Below, piece by piece: positions 13,257-24,189 of a stretch of 49,708 bases of DNA. How positions within the stretch are numbered: position 1 is the stretch's first letter; every line of letters starts with the position of its first letter. A program made the translations under genes and the position numbers. The stretch is from positions 1 to 49,708 of the forward strand of contig DATJDB010000180.1 in the NCBI GenBank assembly GCA_035497635.1, written 5' to 3'. The notes beneath the pieces are model-generated. The model saw only the letters and a program-made list of their open reading frames with translations, did not search any database and was not told where the DNA came from. The stretch is from Serpens sp035497635 (GTDB lineage Bacteria; Pseudomonadota; Gammaproteobacteria; Pseudomonadales; Pseudomonadaceae).

Positions 13257-14213
13257 TCAGCGCTTTGCCTTCAGCCGTGCACCCGCCCGCCGCTCCAGCA
13301 CCAGATAGAGCACGCAGGCCACCAGCAGAGGCAGCAGAAAATACAGCGCCCGGTAGCCGATCAGCGCGGCCAGCAGGGTACTGGCCGGCATCTGATGCTG
13401 GAGCATGGCGAGGAAGATGGCTTCCAGCACGCCCAGGCCAGCGGGAATGTGGGTGACCACGCCAGCGATGGCGCTGATCAGCAGGATGCCCAGCACCGTG
13501 GCGAAGCCGGCGCGTTCCGGCAGCAGCAGGGTGATGAGCACGGCCATCAGGCACCAGTTCAGCGCGCCCATGCCAGCCTGCAGCAGGGCGAAGCGCAGCG
13601 AGGGCAGGGTGATGCGATGGGCGCGCCAGTGCCAGGTGCGATGGATGGCGAAGCGGCAGGCCAGCAGATAGCCCGCGGCGGTCAGCAACAGCAGGACCCC
13701 GACGATACGCAAGCCGCCGTTACCCAGCCGCCAATGCTCCGGCAAATCCAGCAGGCCCAGCGCGAACACCACGCCGGCCATCAGGATGTAACCCAGCCAG
13801 TTGGTGATGATGCTGGTGCTGAGAATCCGCGTGATGGTGGCCAGGCTCAGGCCCAGCCGCGAATACAGCCGGTAACGCATGGCCACGCTGCCCACCCAGG
13901 AGCCCAGGTTCAGGTTGAAGGCGTAGCAGACGAACGCCACCCGCAGCACCTGGCGGGTGGGCAGGTGATGCCCGGTATAGGCACGCCCGAGCAGGTCGAA
14001 GGCACTGAACAGCAGATGGCTGACCAGCACCAGCACCACTCCGAGGGCCAGCGTCAGCAGGCTGAAACCACGCAGCGCCAGCCAGACTTCGTGCCAGTCC
14101 ACATGGCGGATCAGGTTGAACAGCAGCACGGCCAGCACGCCGACCAGCGCCAGGGTCACCAGCCGCCGCACCAGACGCCCCGCGCTGCGCGCCGGCAGCG
14201 CCTTGTCGCTCAC
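13257..14213 (-). CDS. YbhN/UPF0104-type flippase-like membrane protein
   Basis: This 318-residue inner-membrane protein has about eight hydrophobic helices and belongs to the lysylphosphatidylglycerol-synthase TM region / UPF0104 family. Recognisable segments are AFNLNLGS, then GVVTHIPAGLGVLEAIFL and the C-terminal YRALYFLLPLLVA. The catalytic domain of MprF is absent, so it is the stand-alone membrane form, of unproven function. GTG 14213 was chosen because it overlaps the clsB stop in GTGA. Any longer reading would run into clsB. Order with clsB and the phosphatase gene matches the E. coli ybhP-clsB-ybhN operon, so a role in envelope lipid handling is likely. Confidence 0.85.
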   Translation of the reverse strand: MSDKALPARSAGRLVRRLVTLALVGVLAVLLFNLIRHVDWHEVWLALRGFSLLTLALGVVLVLVSHLLFSAFDLLGRAYTGHHLPTRQVLRVAFVCYAFNLNLGSWVGSVAMRYRLYSRLGLSLATITRILSTSIITNWLGYILMAGVVFALGLLDLPEHWRLGNGGLRIVGVLLLLTAAGYLLACRFAIHRTWHWRAHRITLPSLRFALLQAGMGALNWCLMAVLITLLLPERAGFATVLGILLISAIAGVVTHIPAGLGVLEAIFLAMLQHQMPASTLLAALIGYRALYFLLPLLVACVLYLVLERRAGARLKAKR

Positions 14214-15424
14214 GGCTTGCCGGACCCGCAGGCCACCGTGTCCGGCGCCTCGGGCGCGACCGTGGCCAGTTTCGGACGGTGGGCGGGAAACCAGCCCAGC
14301 ACGGCGGGGAAGTGCCGGGCGGCGTGGAAGCCGAGGAACATCAGCGGCGCCCGCCACCAGTAGCCACGCCGCAGCAGCTGGCGGGTGACCGGCTTGCAGC
14401 GCGTTTCGGCCAGCTCGCTAAGGTGCGCGTACAGCCGCTGGTTGAACGCGGGATCGCGGATGAACAGGTTGGCTTCCAGATTCAGCGACAGGCTCAGCGG
14501 ATCGAGATTGCTGGAGCCCACGGTGCTCCATTCCCGGTCGACCAGCGCCACCTTGCCATGCAGGGGCTTCTCGCAGTATTCGCGGATGCACACGCCGTCG
14601 CGCAGCAGGTAGTCGTAGAGCAGGCGCCCGCAGACCCACACCCAGCGCATGTCTGGCTGCCCCTGCAGGATCAGGGTCACCTGCACGCCGCGCCGGGCGG
14701 CATTGCGCAGCTCGCGCAGCAGCCGATAGCCGGGAAAGAAGTAGGCATTGGCCACCAGCAGCCGTTCACGGGCGTCGCGGATCGCCGCCATGTACTGGTC
14801 CTCGATGTCATCCTGGTGATCATCGTTGTCGCGGATCGCCAGCAGCATGGCGCTGCGCCCGTTTTCGGCGGGGCGCGGGCGCGGATGCAGGCCGGCACCC
14901 GGTGCCTGCACGCCAAAATGAGCCAGCAGCTCCATGGCGGCGAGGTGAATATCGGCGACCACCGGGCCGCGCACCTCGACGGCGTAATCCTGCTTGGCCA
15001 TGGGGCCGAATTCCTGCAGGTGGTCGAGGCAGAAGTTGATGCCGCCCACAAAGGCGACCTCGCCGTCGACCACCACGATCTTGCGGTGCAGCCGGCGGAA
15101 CAGGTTGGTGCGCATGCCGAACATCTTCGGGCGCGGGTCGAACAGGTGCACCCGCACGCCGACCCGGGTCAGGGCTTCGATGTAGGCCCGGCTCAAATCG
15201 GCGGTGCCGTAGCCGTCGGCGGTCACTTCGATGCGCACGCCGCGCTCGGCCGCCTCGATCAGCGCCTGTTGCAGCGCCTGACCGACCGGGTCCTCGAAGA
15301 TGATGAAGGTTTCCAGCAGCACCTCGTGACGCGCCGCGCGGATCGCCTCGAACACCCGTGGGAAGTAGTCCTCGCCGTTGATCAGCAGTTCCACCTGGTT
15401 CTGCCCCTGCCAGGTGTCGTTCAC
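14210..15424 (-). CDS. clsB: Cardiolipin synthase ClsB-type phospholipase D enzyme
   Basis: This 404-residue phospholipase-D-superfamily enzyme is predicted to make cardiolipin (or related lipids) from phosphatidylglycerol and a second lipid. It carries two HKD motifs: HRKIVVVDGEVAFVGG in the first half, and HGKVALVDREWSTVGSSN in the second with the downstream LSLNLEAN typical of ClsB. There are no N-terminal membrane helices, which fits ClsB rather than ClsA. Translation begins at GTG 15424, overlapping the upstream gene stop in GTGA, and ends overlapping the YbhN-like start. It sits in a conserved three-gene unit within a glucan/trehalose locus. Confidence 0.9.
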   Translation of the reverse strand: MNDTWQGQNQVELLINGEDYFPRVFEAIRAARHEVLLETFIIFEDPVGQALQQALIEAAERGVRIEVTADGYGTADLSRAYIEALTRVGVRVHLFDPRPKMFGMRTNLFRRLHRKIVVVDGEVAFVGGINFCLDHLQEFGPMAKQDYAVEVRGPVVADIHLAAMELLAHFGVQAPGAGLHPRPRPAENGRSAMLLAIRDNDDHQDDIEDQYMAAIRDARERLLVANAYFFPGYRLLRELRNAARRGVQVTLILQGQPDMRWVWVCGRLLYDYLLRDGVCIREYCEKPLHGKVALVDREWSTVGSSNLDPLSLSLNLEANLFIRDPAFNQRLYAHLSELAETRCKPVTRQLLRRGYWWRAPLMFLGFHAARHFPAVLGWFPAHRPKLATVAPEAPDTVACGSGKP

Positions 15425-16197
15425 AGATGCACCTCCACCGCCAGCGGGGCATGGTCGGACAGATGCGACCAGGGCCGCCGAGTCAGCACCCGCGCCTCGT
15501 GTCCGCTGCAGTTGCGCAGGTAGACGCGATCCAGCGGCAACAGTGGCCAGCGCGCCGGAAAGCTCTTCGCCGGTGCGCCATGGGCGCGGGTGAACACTTC
15601 ATGCAGGCCGCACTCGGCCAGCGTGGCGTCGGCCTTGCAGCGCCAGTCATTGAAGTCGCCGGCCACGATCACCGCCGCATCCACCGGCAGGCCGCTCAGC
15701 AGCCGGCACAACAGGCGCAGCTGCTTTTGTCGATGGTGTTCCTGCAGCCCCAGGTGCACACAGACGGCATGCACTGCGCGCTCGCCCGGCACATCCAGCT
15801 CGGCATGCAGCAGGCCGCGCATCTCGTGATCGCCGATGGACACGTCGTGGTTGTGGAACGCCAGGATCGGAAACTTGGAAAGCAGCGCGTTGCCGTGATC
15901 GCCGTCCGGGTAGACCGCGTTGCGGCCGTAGGCGAACTCCGGCCACATGCTGTCGGCGAGGAACTCGTACTGCGGCGTCGGCGGCCAGTCCTTCCAGCGC
16001 AGCGCGTGACTCTGGTGCGCGCCGTGCACTTCCTGCAGGAACACCAGCTCGGTGGACAGGATGCGCACCGCGTCGCGCAGCTCCGGCAGGATGAAACGCC
16101 GGTTGAAGAAGGTGAAGCCCTTGTGGGTGTTCACCGTCAGCAGGCGCAGCCGGTGCACCGCCGACCGCTGGCTATGGCGCAGCGTCTCGGGGCTCAT
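15421..16197 (-). CDS. Endonuclease/exonuclease/phosphatase-family protein (YbhP-like)
   Basis: This 258-residue protein has the metal-dependent EEP fold. The conserved stations are LQEVHGAHQ (metal-binding Glu), GDFNDWR (catalytic Asp-Asn) and the terminal LSDHAPL (Asp-His pair). Such proteins hydrolyse phosphodiesters in nucleic acids, lipids or sugars. The pairing with clsB and a YbhN-like gene, as in E. coli ybhP-clsB-ybhN, favours a lipid-related substrate, but this is inference. It overlaps the DUF72 stop and the clsB start by 4 nt each. Confidence 0.87.
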   Translation of the reverse strand: MSPETLRHSQRSAVHRLRLLTVNTHKGFTFFNRRFILPELRDAVRILSTELVFLQEVHGAHQSHALRWKDWPPTPQYEFLADSMWPEFAYGRNAVYPDGDHGNALLSKFPILAFHNHDVSIGDHEMRGLLHAELDVPGERAVHAVCVHLGLQEHHRQKQLRLLCRLLSGLPVDAAVIVAGDFNDWRCKADATLAECGLHEVFTRAHGAPAKSFPARWPLLPLDRVYLRNCSGHEARVLTRRPWSHLSDHAPLAVEVHL

Positions 16198-17108
16198 GTT
16201 GTTCCCTCCAGGCGCCCCGGCAGGTATTCCAGGCGATCCGCCAGCCCCAACCGCTCCAGCAGACCACGCGCATCGTAGGGGGCGCGCACTTTTACATCAT
16301 TGTCGAAATAGCAGTACAGATCCCGCGACTGACGTTCCACCCGACGCCCGGCATCGATCAGATGCGCATCGCCCGGCTGCTTGCCGCGCGTCCAGTGGCG
16401 AATGCGCTCGGCCCAGCGATCCAGCGCCTCGGCGCTGTAGCCGCTGGCATAGAGTTCCTCGTCGCCATGCAGGCGCAGGTAGAGGAAGTCGCTGGTCAGG
16501 TCTTCCTGATACGGCCACTTGCCGGCGGTGTCGGCCACCACCAGGGCGACCCGGTAGCGGCTGAGCAGCTCGACGAACGCCGGCACCACGAAGCTGCGAT
16601 TGCGGATTTCCACGGCATGGCGCAGCGGACCCTCGTGGGCAAATTGCAGCGAGTCCTTGTGACGCAGCGTGCTGCCGCATTGCCGGGCGCAGGCGCGCGC
16701 GGCCTCGGCATCCTGCGGCAGCAGGCCGAGGAACTGCTCGAACTGCTCGGCATCGAAGCGAAAGTTCGGCGGGAATTGCCAGAGCACCGGTCCCAGCTTG
16801 TCCTCCAGGCGCAGCACCCCGGAGGCGAAGAAGTTGGCCACCGGAGTTTCCACTTCGCGCAGGCGCCGCACATGGGTGATGAAGCGCGGCGCCTTGACGC
16901 TGAACACGAAGTCGTCGGGCGTGTCGGCGTACCAGCCGGCGTAGCGCTCGGGCGTCTGCAGGGCATAGAAGGAGCCGTTGATCTCGATGCTGCCCACCGT
17001 GCGCGAGGCGTAGTGCAGCTCCTGCTTCTGTGCCAGCCCCTCGGGATAGAAGTCGCCCCGCCAGGGCGCGTAGCGCCAGCCGGAAATACCGATGCGTATC
17101 TCGCTCAT
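16194..17108 (-). CDS. DUF72 (YecE-like) protein
   Basis: This 304-residue protein is a DUF72 TIM-barrel-like member. It opens with EIRIGISGWRYAPWRGDFYPEGL, a family hallmark, and then FSVKAPRFITHVRRL, GPVLWQFPPNF and the late DFLYLRLHGDEELY, with the C-terminal CYFDNDVKVRAPYDA. No biochemical role is firmly established for the family, so none is assigned. The gene starts 3 nt after the alcohol dehydrogenase stop and overlaps the phosphatase gene start, so it is cotranscribed with both. Confidence 0.88.
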   Translation of the reverse strand: MSEIRIGISGWRYAPWRGDFYPEGLAQKQELHYASRTVGSIEINGSFYALQTPERYAGWYADTPDDFVFSVKAPRFITHVRRLREVETPVANFFASGVLRLEDKLGPVLWQFPPNFRFDAEQFEQFLGLLPQDAEAARACARQCGSTLRHKDSLQFAHEGPLRHAVEIRNRSFVVPAFVELLSRYRVALVVADTAGKWPYQEDLTSDFLYLRLHGDEELYASGYSAEALDRWAERIRHWTRGKQPGDAHLIDAGRRVERQSRDLYCYFDNDVKVRAPYDARGLLERLGLADRLEYLPGRLEGTT

Positions 17109-17111
17109 CGC

Positions 17112-18431
17112 TCAGGAGCGCTTGGGCGCCGTCATCGCCGGGGGATCGCTGGCCGGGAAGGAGTCCTCGATAGCCTCGTCGAGCAGCGCCTCGCCGTGTA
17201 CCTGCTCCTCGTCGCCGCTGCGCGCCTGCTGGCGCTGCGGTTGCAGTTCCACCTTCACCCAGCCGCTTTCCCGCCGGTCGAAGGCCTCGAAGGCGGCGAT
17301 GGCATCGCTCATGGGTTTGATCTGCGTGAGGATCTGCGCCGGATCGACCGCGCCCGACACCACCAGCTCGATGAGCTTCGGGATGTAGCGCCGGTGCGGG
17401 CAGTTGCCCATCTTCAGGGTCAGGTTCTTCATCATCGCCATGCCGATGGGAAAGCTGCGCGCCTGCTCCGGGTACACACCAATGATGGACAGGGTTCCGG
17501 CCTTGGCCAGGCCTTCCACCGCCCACTGCAGCACCTGGCTGGGCGCATCGCCGGGATGCCAGTTTTCGCCGTCCGGATGGGTGTGCGGCGCGACACTGGC
17601 GACTTCCTCGCGGAAACTGCCGGTATCTTTGTGCAGCGGGGCCTGACGGGGCTGCTCGGCGTCCACGCCCACCGCGTCGATGGCGCGGTCGACACCGATG
17701 CCCGCCGTCAGCCGGCGCAGGGTGGCGATCGGGTCTTCCTTGTCAAAGTTGATCACCTCCGCACCCTGCTGGCGGGCCATGCGCAAACGGTCTTCCAGGT
17801 GATCGATGGCGTAGACCTGCCCGGCGCCCAGGAGCAGGGCGCTGGCAATGGCGAACTGACCGACCGGGCCGCAGCCGAACACCGCCACGGTGTCACCCGG
17901 CCTGATTTCCGCCAGTTCGGCGCCGAAATAGCCGGTGGGGAAGATGTCCGACAGCAGGATCGCCTGATCGTCGCTGATGCTGCTCGGCAACTTGACCAAC
18001 CCCACATTGGCGAAGGGCACGCGCACCTTTTCGGCCTGCATGCCATGGAACGGACCGGTGCTCTTCGGCCCGCCGAAGAAGGCGGTGCCGGCCTGTGGGC
18101 CGTTGGGGTTGGCCACATCGCACTGGGAGTAGTACCCGGCGCGGCAATACACGCAGTTGCCGCAGGCGATGGTCGAACCGATCACCACCCGGTCACCAAT
18201 CTGCAGGTTGCGCACGTCATCGCCCAGGGCCTCGACGATGCCGACGCCTTCGTGGCCGAGGATGGTGCCCGGCTGCATGCCCGCCATGGTGCCCCGGACC
18301 ATGTGCAGGTCGGTGCCACAGATCGCCGACGCCGTGATCCGCACAATGGCGTCGGTGGGTGCCTGCAGCGTCGGTTCCGCTACGTCTTCCAGGCGAATGT
18401 CGCCCACATCATGGAATACCACGGCCTTCAT
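17112..18431 (-). CDS. Zinc-dependent alcohol/formaldehyde dehydrogenase-like protein with SFPASDPP tail
   Basis: This 439-residue medium-chain dehydrogenase resembles glutathione-independent formaldehyde dehydrogenases. Catalytic zinc ligands are Cys38 (ICGTDLH) and His60-Glu61 (GHEGVG). The structural zinc site is Cys90, Cys93, Cys96 and Cys104. The NAD site is VFGCGPVGQ, with Asp-containing YAIDHLEDR after it. The C-terminus adds about 40 residues rich in Gln, Glu and Asp, ending in LDEAIEDSFPASDPPA. That motif occurs, as I recall, on short stand-alone proteins and as a tail on such dehydrogenases. Substrate is unknown. It lies between the CBS gene (28 nt upstream) and the DUF72 gene. Confidence 0.85.
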   Translation of the reverse strand: MKAVVFHDVGDIRLEDVAEPTLQAPTDAIVRITASAICGTDLHMVRGTMAGMQPGTILGHEGVGIVEALGDDVRNLQIGDRVVIGSTIACGNCVYCRAGYYSQCDVANPNGPQAGTAFFGGPKSTGPFHGMQAEKVRVPFANVGLVKLPSSISDDQAILLSDIFPTGYFGAELAEIRPGDTVAVFGCGPVGQFAIASALLLGAGQVYAIDHLEDRLRMARQQGAEVINFDKEDPIATLRRLTAGIGVDRAIDAVGVDAEQPRQAPLHKDTGSFREEVASVAPHTHPDGENWHPGDAPSQVLQWAVEGLAKAGTLSIIGVYPEQARSFPIGMAMMKNLTLKMGNCPHRRYIPKLIELVVSGAVDPAQILTQIKPMSDAIAAFEAFDRRESGWVKVELQPQRQQARSGDEEQVHGEALLDEAIEDSFPASDPPAMTAPKRS

Positions 18432-18459
18432 GCTCGGCCTCCTCGCCCGACAGGGCGAC

Positions 18460-18873
18460 TCAATGCGCTTTCGCCACGCCGCGCAGCACCGTATCGCTGG
18501 CGCGCTGGCTGTTGATGCTGGCGATGTTGCCCAGCGAGACCACGCCGATCAGGCGCTTTTCGCGGTTGAGCACCGGCAGGCGGCGCATCTGGATGTCGGC
18601 CATGTTCTGAGCGACGTGCTGGACGTCCTCATCGTCGAAGCAGTAGCGGATGCCGCTGCTCATCACCTGGCGCACCGGCGTGTCGGGCGACATGCCCTGG
18701 GCGACGGCGCGAATGGCGATGTCGCGATCGGTGATCATGCCGACCAGGCGTTCGCCTTGATGGACCAGCAGGGCGCCACTGTCGATGCGCTGCATCATGC
18801 TGGCCGCTTCCTGAATGCTCTGCTCGGGAAGAATGGTCTGTACATCGTGGGTCATGACTTCGGAAATCTTCAT
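18460..18873 (-). CDS. Two-CBS-domain protein
   Basis: This 137-residue protein consists of two CBS motifs and little else. The first runs from VMTHDVQTILPEQSIQEAASMM to VGMITDRDIAIRAV. The second runs from VMSSGIRYCFDDEDVQHVAQNM to LIGVVSLGNIA. Paired CBS motifs bind adenosine nucleotides and usually sense cell energy state. No effector domain is attached, so it may act on a partner. It precedes the alcohol dehydrogenase gene by 28 nt and follows a candidate AlgU-type promoter. Confidence 0.9.
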   Translation of the reverse strand: MKISEVMTHDVQTILPEQSIQEAASMMQRIDSGALLVHQGERLVGMITDRDIAIRAVAQGMSPDTPVRQVMSSGIRYCFDDEDVQHVAQNMADIQMRRLPVLNREKRLIGVVSLGNIASINSQRASDTVLRGVAKAH

Positions 18874-18933
18874 GGCGACCTCCCGGTTGCTGAAACCTGA
18901 ACCAGGCGGGCGTTATTACCCACCCCTTGAAGG

Positions 18934-18960
18934 TCCGACTAGGGGGATGCAGGACGGTTC
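18934..18960 (-). promoter_or_regulatory. Candidate AlgU/sigma-E-type promoter upstream of the CBS gene
   Basis: On the minus strand GAACCG (18960-18955), a 16-nt spacer and TCGGA (18938-18934) form a -35/-10 pair that resembles AlgU promoters (GAACTT, TCTGA), with 4 of 6 and 4 of 5 matches. It lies in the 128-nt gap between glgX and the CBS gene, about 60 nt before the CBS start. It would let the CBS-to-YbhN genes be expressed apart from the glgA operon. Confidence 0.35.
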
Positions 18961-19001
18961 AGAACATCCGGGGCCGCCTGTCCAGTGGCGGGTGCGACGG
19001 C

Positions 19002-21140
<2,139 letters not shown>

Positions 21141-21163
21141 GCGGAACCCTCCCTGGCGGTCCG

Positions 21164-21415
21164 TCAGTGCGGTTGTTCATTTCTCTGGCGGCCCCCGCCG
21201 CCGCGCCGGCTGGTCGTCGCCGGCGTGTCCGCCGCCGCTGCCGCATGTGGCCGGCTGCGCGAGACCCGGGCCGGGGGTGTAGGCGTTCCAGTCTGCACGG
21301 TCTCGCTGGCCAGCCGACTGGCCAGGCCCCAGTGGCGATCCTGTTCGCCGTCCGGACATCCCTCGGCCTCCCAGATCTGGTAGGCCAGCTCACGTATGCG
21401 CTGCTCGTCGCTCAT
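21164..21415 (-). CDS. Small DUF2934-domain protein
   Basis: This 83-residue protein starts with the DUF2934 motif (RIRELAYQIWEAEGCPDGEQDRHW, residues 6-29), a short helical segment found in many small proteobacterial proteins of unknown function. The remainder (residues 45-83) is low-complexity, rich in Ala, Thr, Pro, Arg and Gly, and probably disordered. ATG 21415 overlaps the treY stop in ATGA, giving tight translational coupling between treY and glgX. A matching small gene sits at the same place in the P. aeruginosa locus, as I recall, so the position appears conserved. Confidence 0.85.
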   Translation of the reverse strand: MSDEQRIRELAYQIWEAEGCPDGEQDRHWGLASRLASETVQTGTPTPPARVSRSRPHAAAAADTPATTSRRGGGGRQRNEQPH

Positions 21416-24189
21416 GATTGCTCTCCTGAAACATGCAACACCTCGACCGGGAACACTCCGAGCAGATCGCCCAGCGCCAGCCGACCCCGCGTGGGCGTCA
21501 TGCGCCGACCGCCCAGCAGGCCGGACAGGGGCGTCGCGGTCAGTGCCCTCGGCAGTTCGACGGCGGTGTCGCCCCAGCGTTCCGCAGGCACCAGGGGAAT
21601 GGACTGCCCGGCCAGCAGCTCGGCGCTCAGGCGAGGCACCACCACCAGCAGCCAGGTCTCGCCGTGGCGACGGGCAAAGGCCAGCGCCCGCTCGGCGTGG
21701 CGGCCGACCAGCGGCAGCGGCTGGTAATCGCCACGCCGGAACAGGTCGGGTTGCCGGCGGCGCAGGTCCAGCAGCCGGGCGATCAGCCGCTGCTTCACGC
21801 GTCCGTCGGGCCAGTGGCTCAGCAGCTCGGGCAGCGTGGCGTCCTGGGCGAGGGCGGTCTGGCGCGCCTCGAAATCCACCGGCTGGCGATTGTCCGGATC
21901 GACCAGGCTGAAATCCCAGAACTCGCAGCCCTGATAGAAATCGGGAACACCGGGGCAGGTCAGCTTCAGCAGGCACTGAGCCAGACCGTTCAGCGCGCCG
22001 GCCGGGGCCAGGCAGCGAGTCGCGTCGGCGATGCGCTGGCGCAGTTCGGCACCCGCCGGGGCCTGCAGCATTTGTTTCAGAAAGTGCCGGCAGGCCTCTT
22101 CGTAGGGGCCATTGGGCGCGCTCCAGCTGCTGTGCAGCTTCGCCTCGCGCACGGCCTTTTCCTGCCAGCGCAGCAGGCGCCGCAGATAGGCCTGCAGACC
22201 CTGCGCGTCGTCCGGGGCCAGGGCCAGCGGCCAACTGGCCAGCAGGGTCTGGTAGAGCATCAGCTCGTCGCCGGGGGAGGGCGCCGGCAGGCCATGCAGC
22301 GCGGCGCGCAGCGGTTCGGCCAAGCGCAGCCAGGCACTGGCCTCGTCGATAAACCAGGCGGCGCGTTCGCTAAGCACCGCCAGGCGGGCGCGGGTGTCCT
22401 CGCCGCGCTTGTGGTCATGGGTGGCGGTGGCCAGCAGATTGTCCGGAAAGCGGTCGGCGCGTTCGCGGCACGCGTCGTGGAAGGCCTGGGGCGGCGCGCA
22501 GAAATGTTGCGGGTCGAAGCCCACGTCGTTGCGCGACAGCAGCCGCGCCGAGCGGTAGCAGGTGGTGTCCTCCACGGCCTTGGCCGCCGCCGGCGCGGTG
22601 AGTTGCTGGAAACGGGTGAGCATCTTGCGCCGCAGCTTGCGCACCGGGCCGCGCGGCAGTTCGCGCAACGGCTGGCCGCCCAGCCAGCGTTCGAGGTGTT
22701 CCAGCAGCGGCCAGTCGGCTTCCAGCAGGCTTTGGCGTGCGCCATCCAATGCCATGCGGAAGAACCGCCAGTCCTCGGCGGAGCAGCCGCACACCGTGGC
22801 GTAGGTGCGATACACAGGGAAGTGCATGATCAGCGCGGTGAGCGCGCGGCGCAGCGAGCCCAGGGTCAGGTCGCGGCTGGCCAGGTCCTGGCGGGCAACC
22901 AGCAGCAGGCCCTGGGCAACGGTTTCCAGGTCGCCGGCCAGAGAGCCCTGCAGCATCAGCTGGCGGGCTTGCACCACCTCGTCGGCGAAATCCAGGTCGC
23001 GGCCGCTGGCCTCGCGCCAGAAGCGGGTCAGCGGCATCTCGCCGGCGGGGTCGTGCTGCAGCAGCGATAGCTGGTTCATGAATTCGTAGCCGGTGGTGCC
23101 ATCCACCCCCCAGTCGCGTGCCAGGGATTCGCCGGCGCCGAGGATCTTTTCCACATAGATGGGCAGGTGGCGTTGCGGACACAGGCGATCGACCCGCCGG
23201 CGCAACCGTCGGCAATAGGCGCGGGGGTTGGCCAGGCCGTCCACATGATCGATGCGCAGGCCGTCGATCAGGCCTTCCTCGATCAGCGCGAACAGGGTGC
23301 GATGAATGGCTTCGAAGACCTCGGCGCGCTCGACCCGCAGACCGCCCAGCTCGTTGATGTCGAAGAAGCGCCGCCAGTTGATGTCGTCCGCAGCGGTGCG
23401 CCAGCTGGCCAGGCGGTAATGCTGGCATTCCAGCAAGGCATGCAGGCGCTGGAAGCCTTCCTCGCCATCCACGCGATACGCGTCCATGCCGCGTTGCAGG
23501 GCGGCGCGTACCTCTGGCTCCTGGCACAGCTGGCACAGCTCGTTGCGCAGCGTGGCGGCGCGGTGCCTGCCCCGCTCGCCGCGCGGCAAGCTGGCGAAGC
23601 GCACGGCCAGCGCGCCGAGCCCGGCATGACGGGCATGGCGCAGGATGCGCGCGCAGGACGCCGGCGCCAGAGGAAAGCGGTGTTCATGGTGACTGACGTA
23701 GAACTGCCCGGTGTCCTCCTGATAGTTGAGGACGATTTCCCCGTCTCGCAGCACCTGGGCGTAGTCGCTGCGCAGGAAGGGCACCAGCAGCTGGCCGCGC
23801 AGCAACGGGTCGTGGGAGCGCCACTGGATATCGAAGAACTTGGCGTAGGGGCTGGCTTCGCCCCATTCCAGCACATCGAGCCACCAGGGGTTGCCGTCGC
23901 CGCCGACCGCCATGTGGTTGGAGACGATGTCCAGGATCAGACCCATGCCGTGCGCGTGCAGCGCATCCACCAGCCGGCGCAGCGCCTCTTCACCGCCCAG
24001 TTCCGGGTTGATGCGGGTCGGGTCCAGCACGTCGTAACCGTGCAGCGAGCCGGGGCGGGCGGTGAACAGTGGCGAGGCATAGATATGGCTGATGCTCAGC
24101 GCGGCGAAGTAGGGCACCCGCCGAGCGGCGTCGTCCAGGGTGAAGCCCCGGTGGAACTGCAGGCGCAGGGTGGCGAGCAGCGTACTCAT
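21412..24189 (-). CDS. treY: Maltooligosyl trehalose synthase TreY
   Basis: TreY isomerises the reducing-end glucose of maltooligosaccharides to an alpha,alpha-1,1 linkage, making maltooligosyltrehalose for TreZ. The 925-residue length fits the family. Early motifs are FTLDDAARRVPYFAALSISHIYASPLF and DIVSNHMA. Catalytic residues are Asp314 in GLRIDHVDGL, Glu347 in YVEKILGAGE and Asp592 in ATATHDHKRGED. The C-terminal PGVPDFYQGCEFWDFSLVDPDNR is diagnostic of TreY. It overlaps malQ upstream and the DUF2934 gene downstream by 4 nt each. Confidence 0.95.
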   Translation of the reverse strand: MSTLLATLRLQFHRGFTLDDAARRVPYFAALSISHIYASPLFTARPGSLHGYDVLDPTRINPELGGEEALRRLVDALHAHGMGLILDIVSNHMAVGGDGNPWWLDVLEWGEASPYAKFFDIQWRSHDPLLRGQLLVPFLRSDYAQVLRDGEIVLNYQEDTGQFYVSHHEHRFPLAPASCARILRHARHAGLGALAVRFASLPRGERGRHRAATLRNELCQLCQEPEVRAALQRGMDAYRVDGEEGFQRLHALLECQHYRLASWRTAADDINWRRFFDINELGGLRVERAEVFEAIHRTLFALIEEGLIDGLRIDHVDGLANPRAYCRRLRRRVDRLCPQRHLPIYVEKILGAGESLARDWGVDGTTGYEFMNQLSLLQHDPAGEMPLTRFWREASGRDLDFADEVVQARQLMLQGSLAGDLETVAQGLLLVARQDLASRDLTLGSLRRALTALIMHFPVYRTYATVCGCSAEDWRFFRMALDGARQSLLEADWPLLEHLERWLGGQPLRELPRGPVRKLRRKMLTRFQQLTAPAAAKAVEDTTCYRSARLLSRNDVGFDPQHFCAPPQAFHDACRERADRFPDNLLATATHDHKRGEDTRARLAVLSERAAWFIDEASAWLRLAEPLRAALHGLPAPSPGDELMLYQTLLASWPLALAPDDAQGLQAYLRRLLRWQEKAVREAKLHSSWSAPNGPYEEACRHFLKQMLQAPAGAELRQRIADATRCLAPAGALNGLAQCLLKLTCPGVPDFYQGCEFWDFSLVDPDNRQPVDFEARQTALAQDATLPELLSHWPDGRVKQRLIARLLDLRRRQPDLFRRGDYQPLPLVGRHAERALAFARRHGETWLLVVVPRLSAELLAGQSIPLVPAERWGDTAVELPRALTATPLSGLLGGRRMTPTRGRLALGDLLGVFPVEVLHVSGEQS

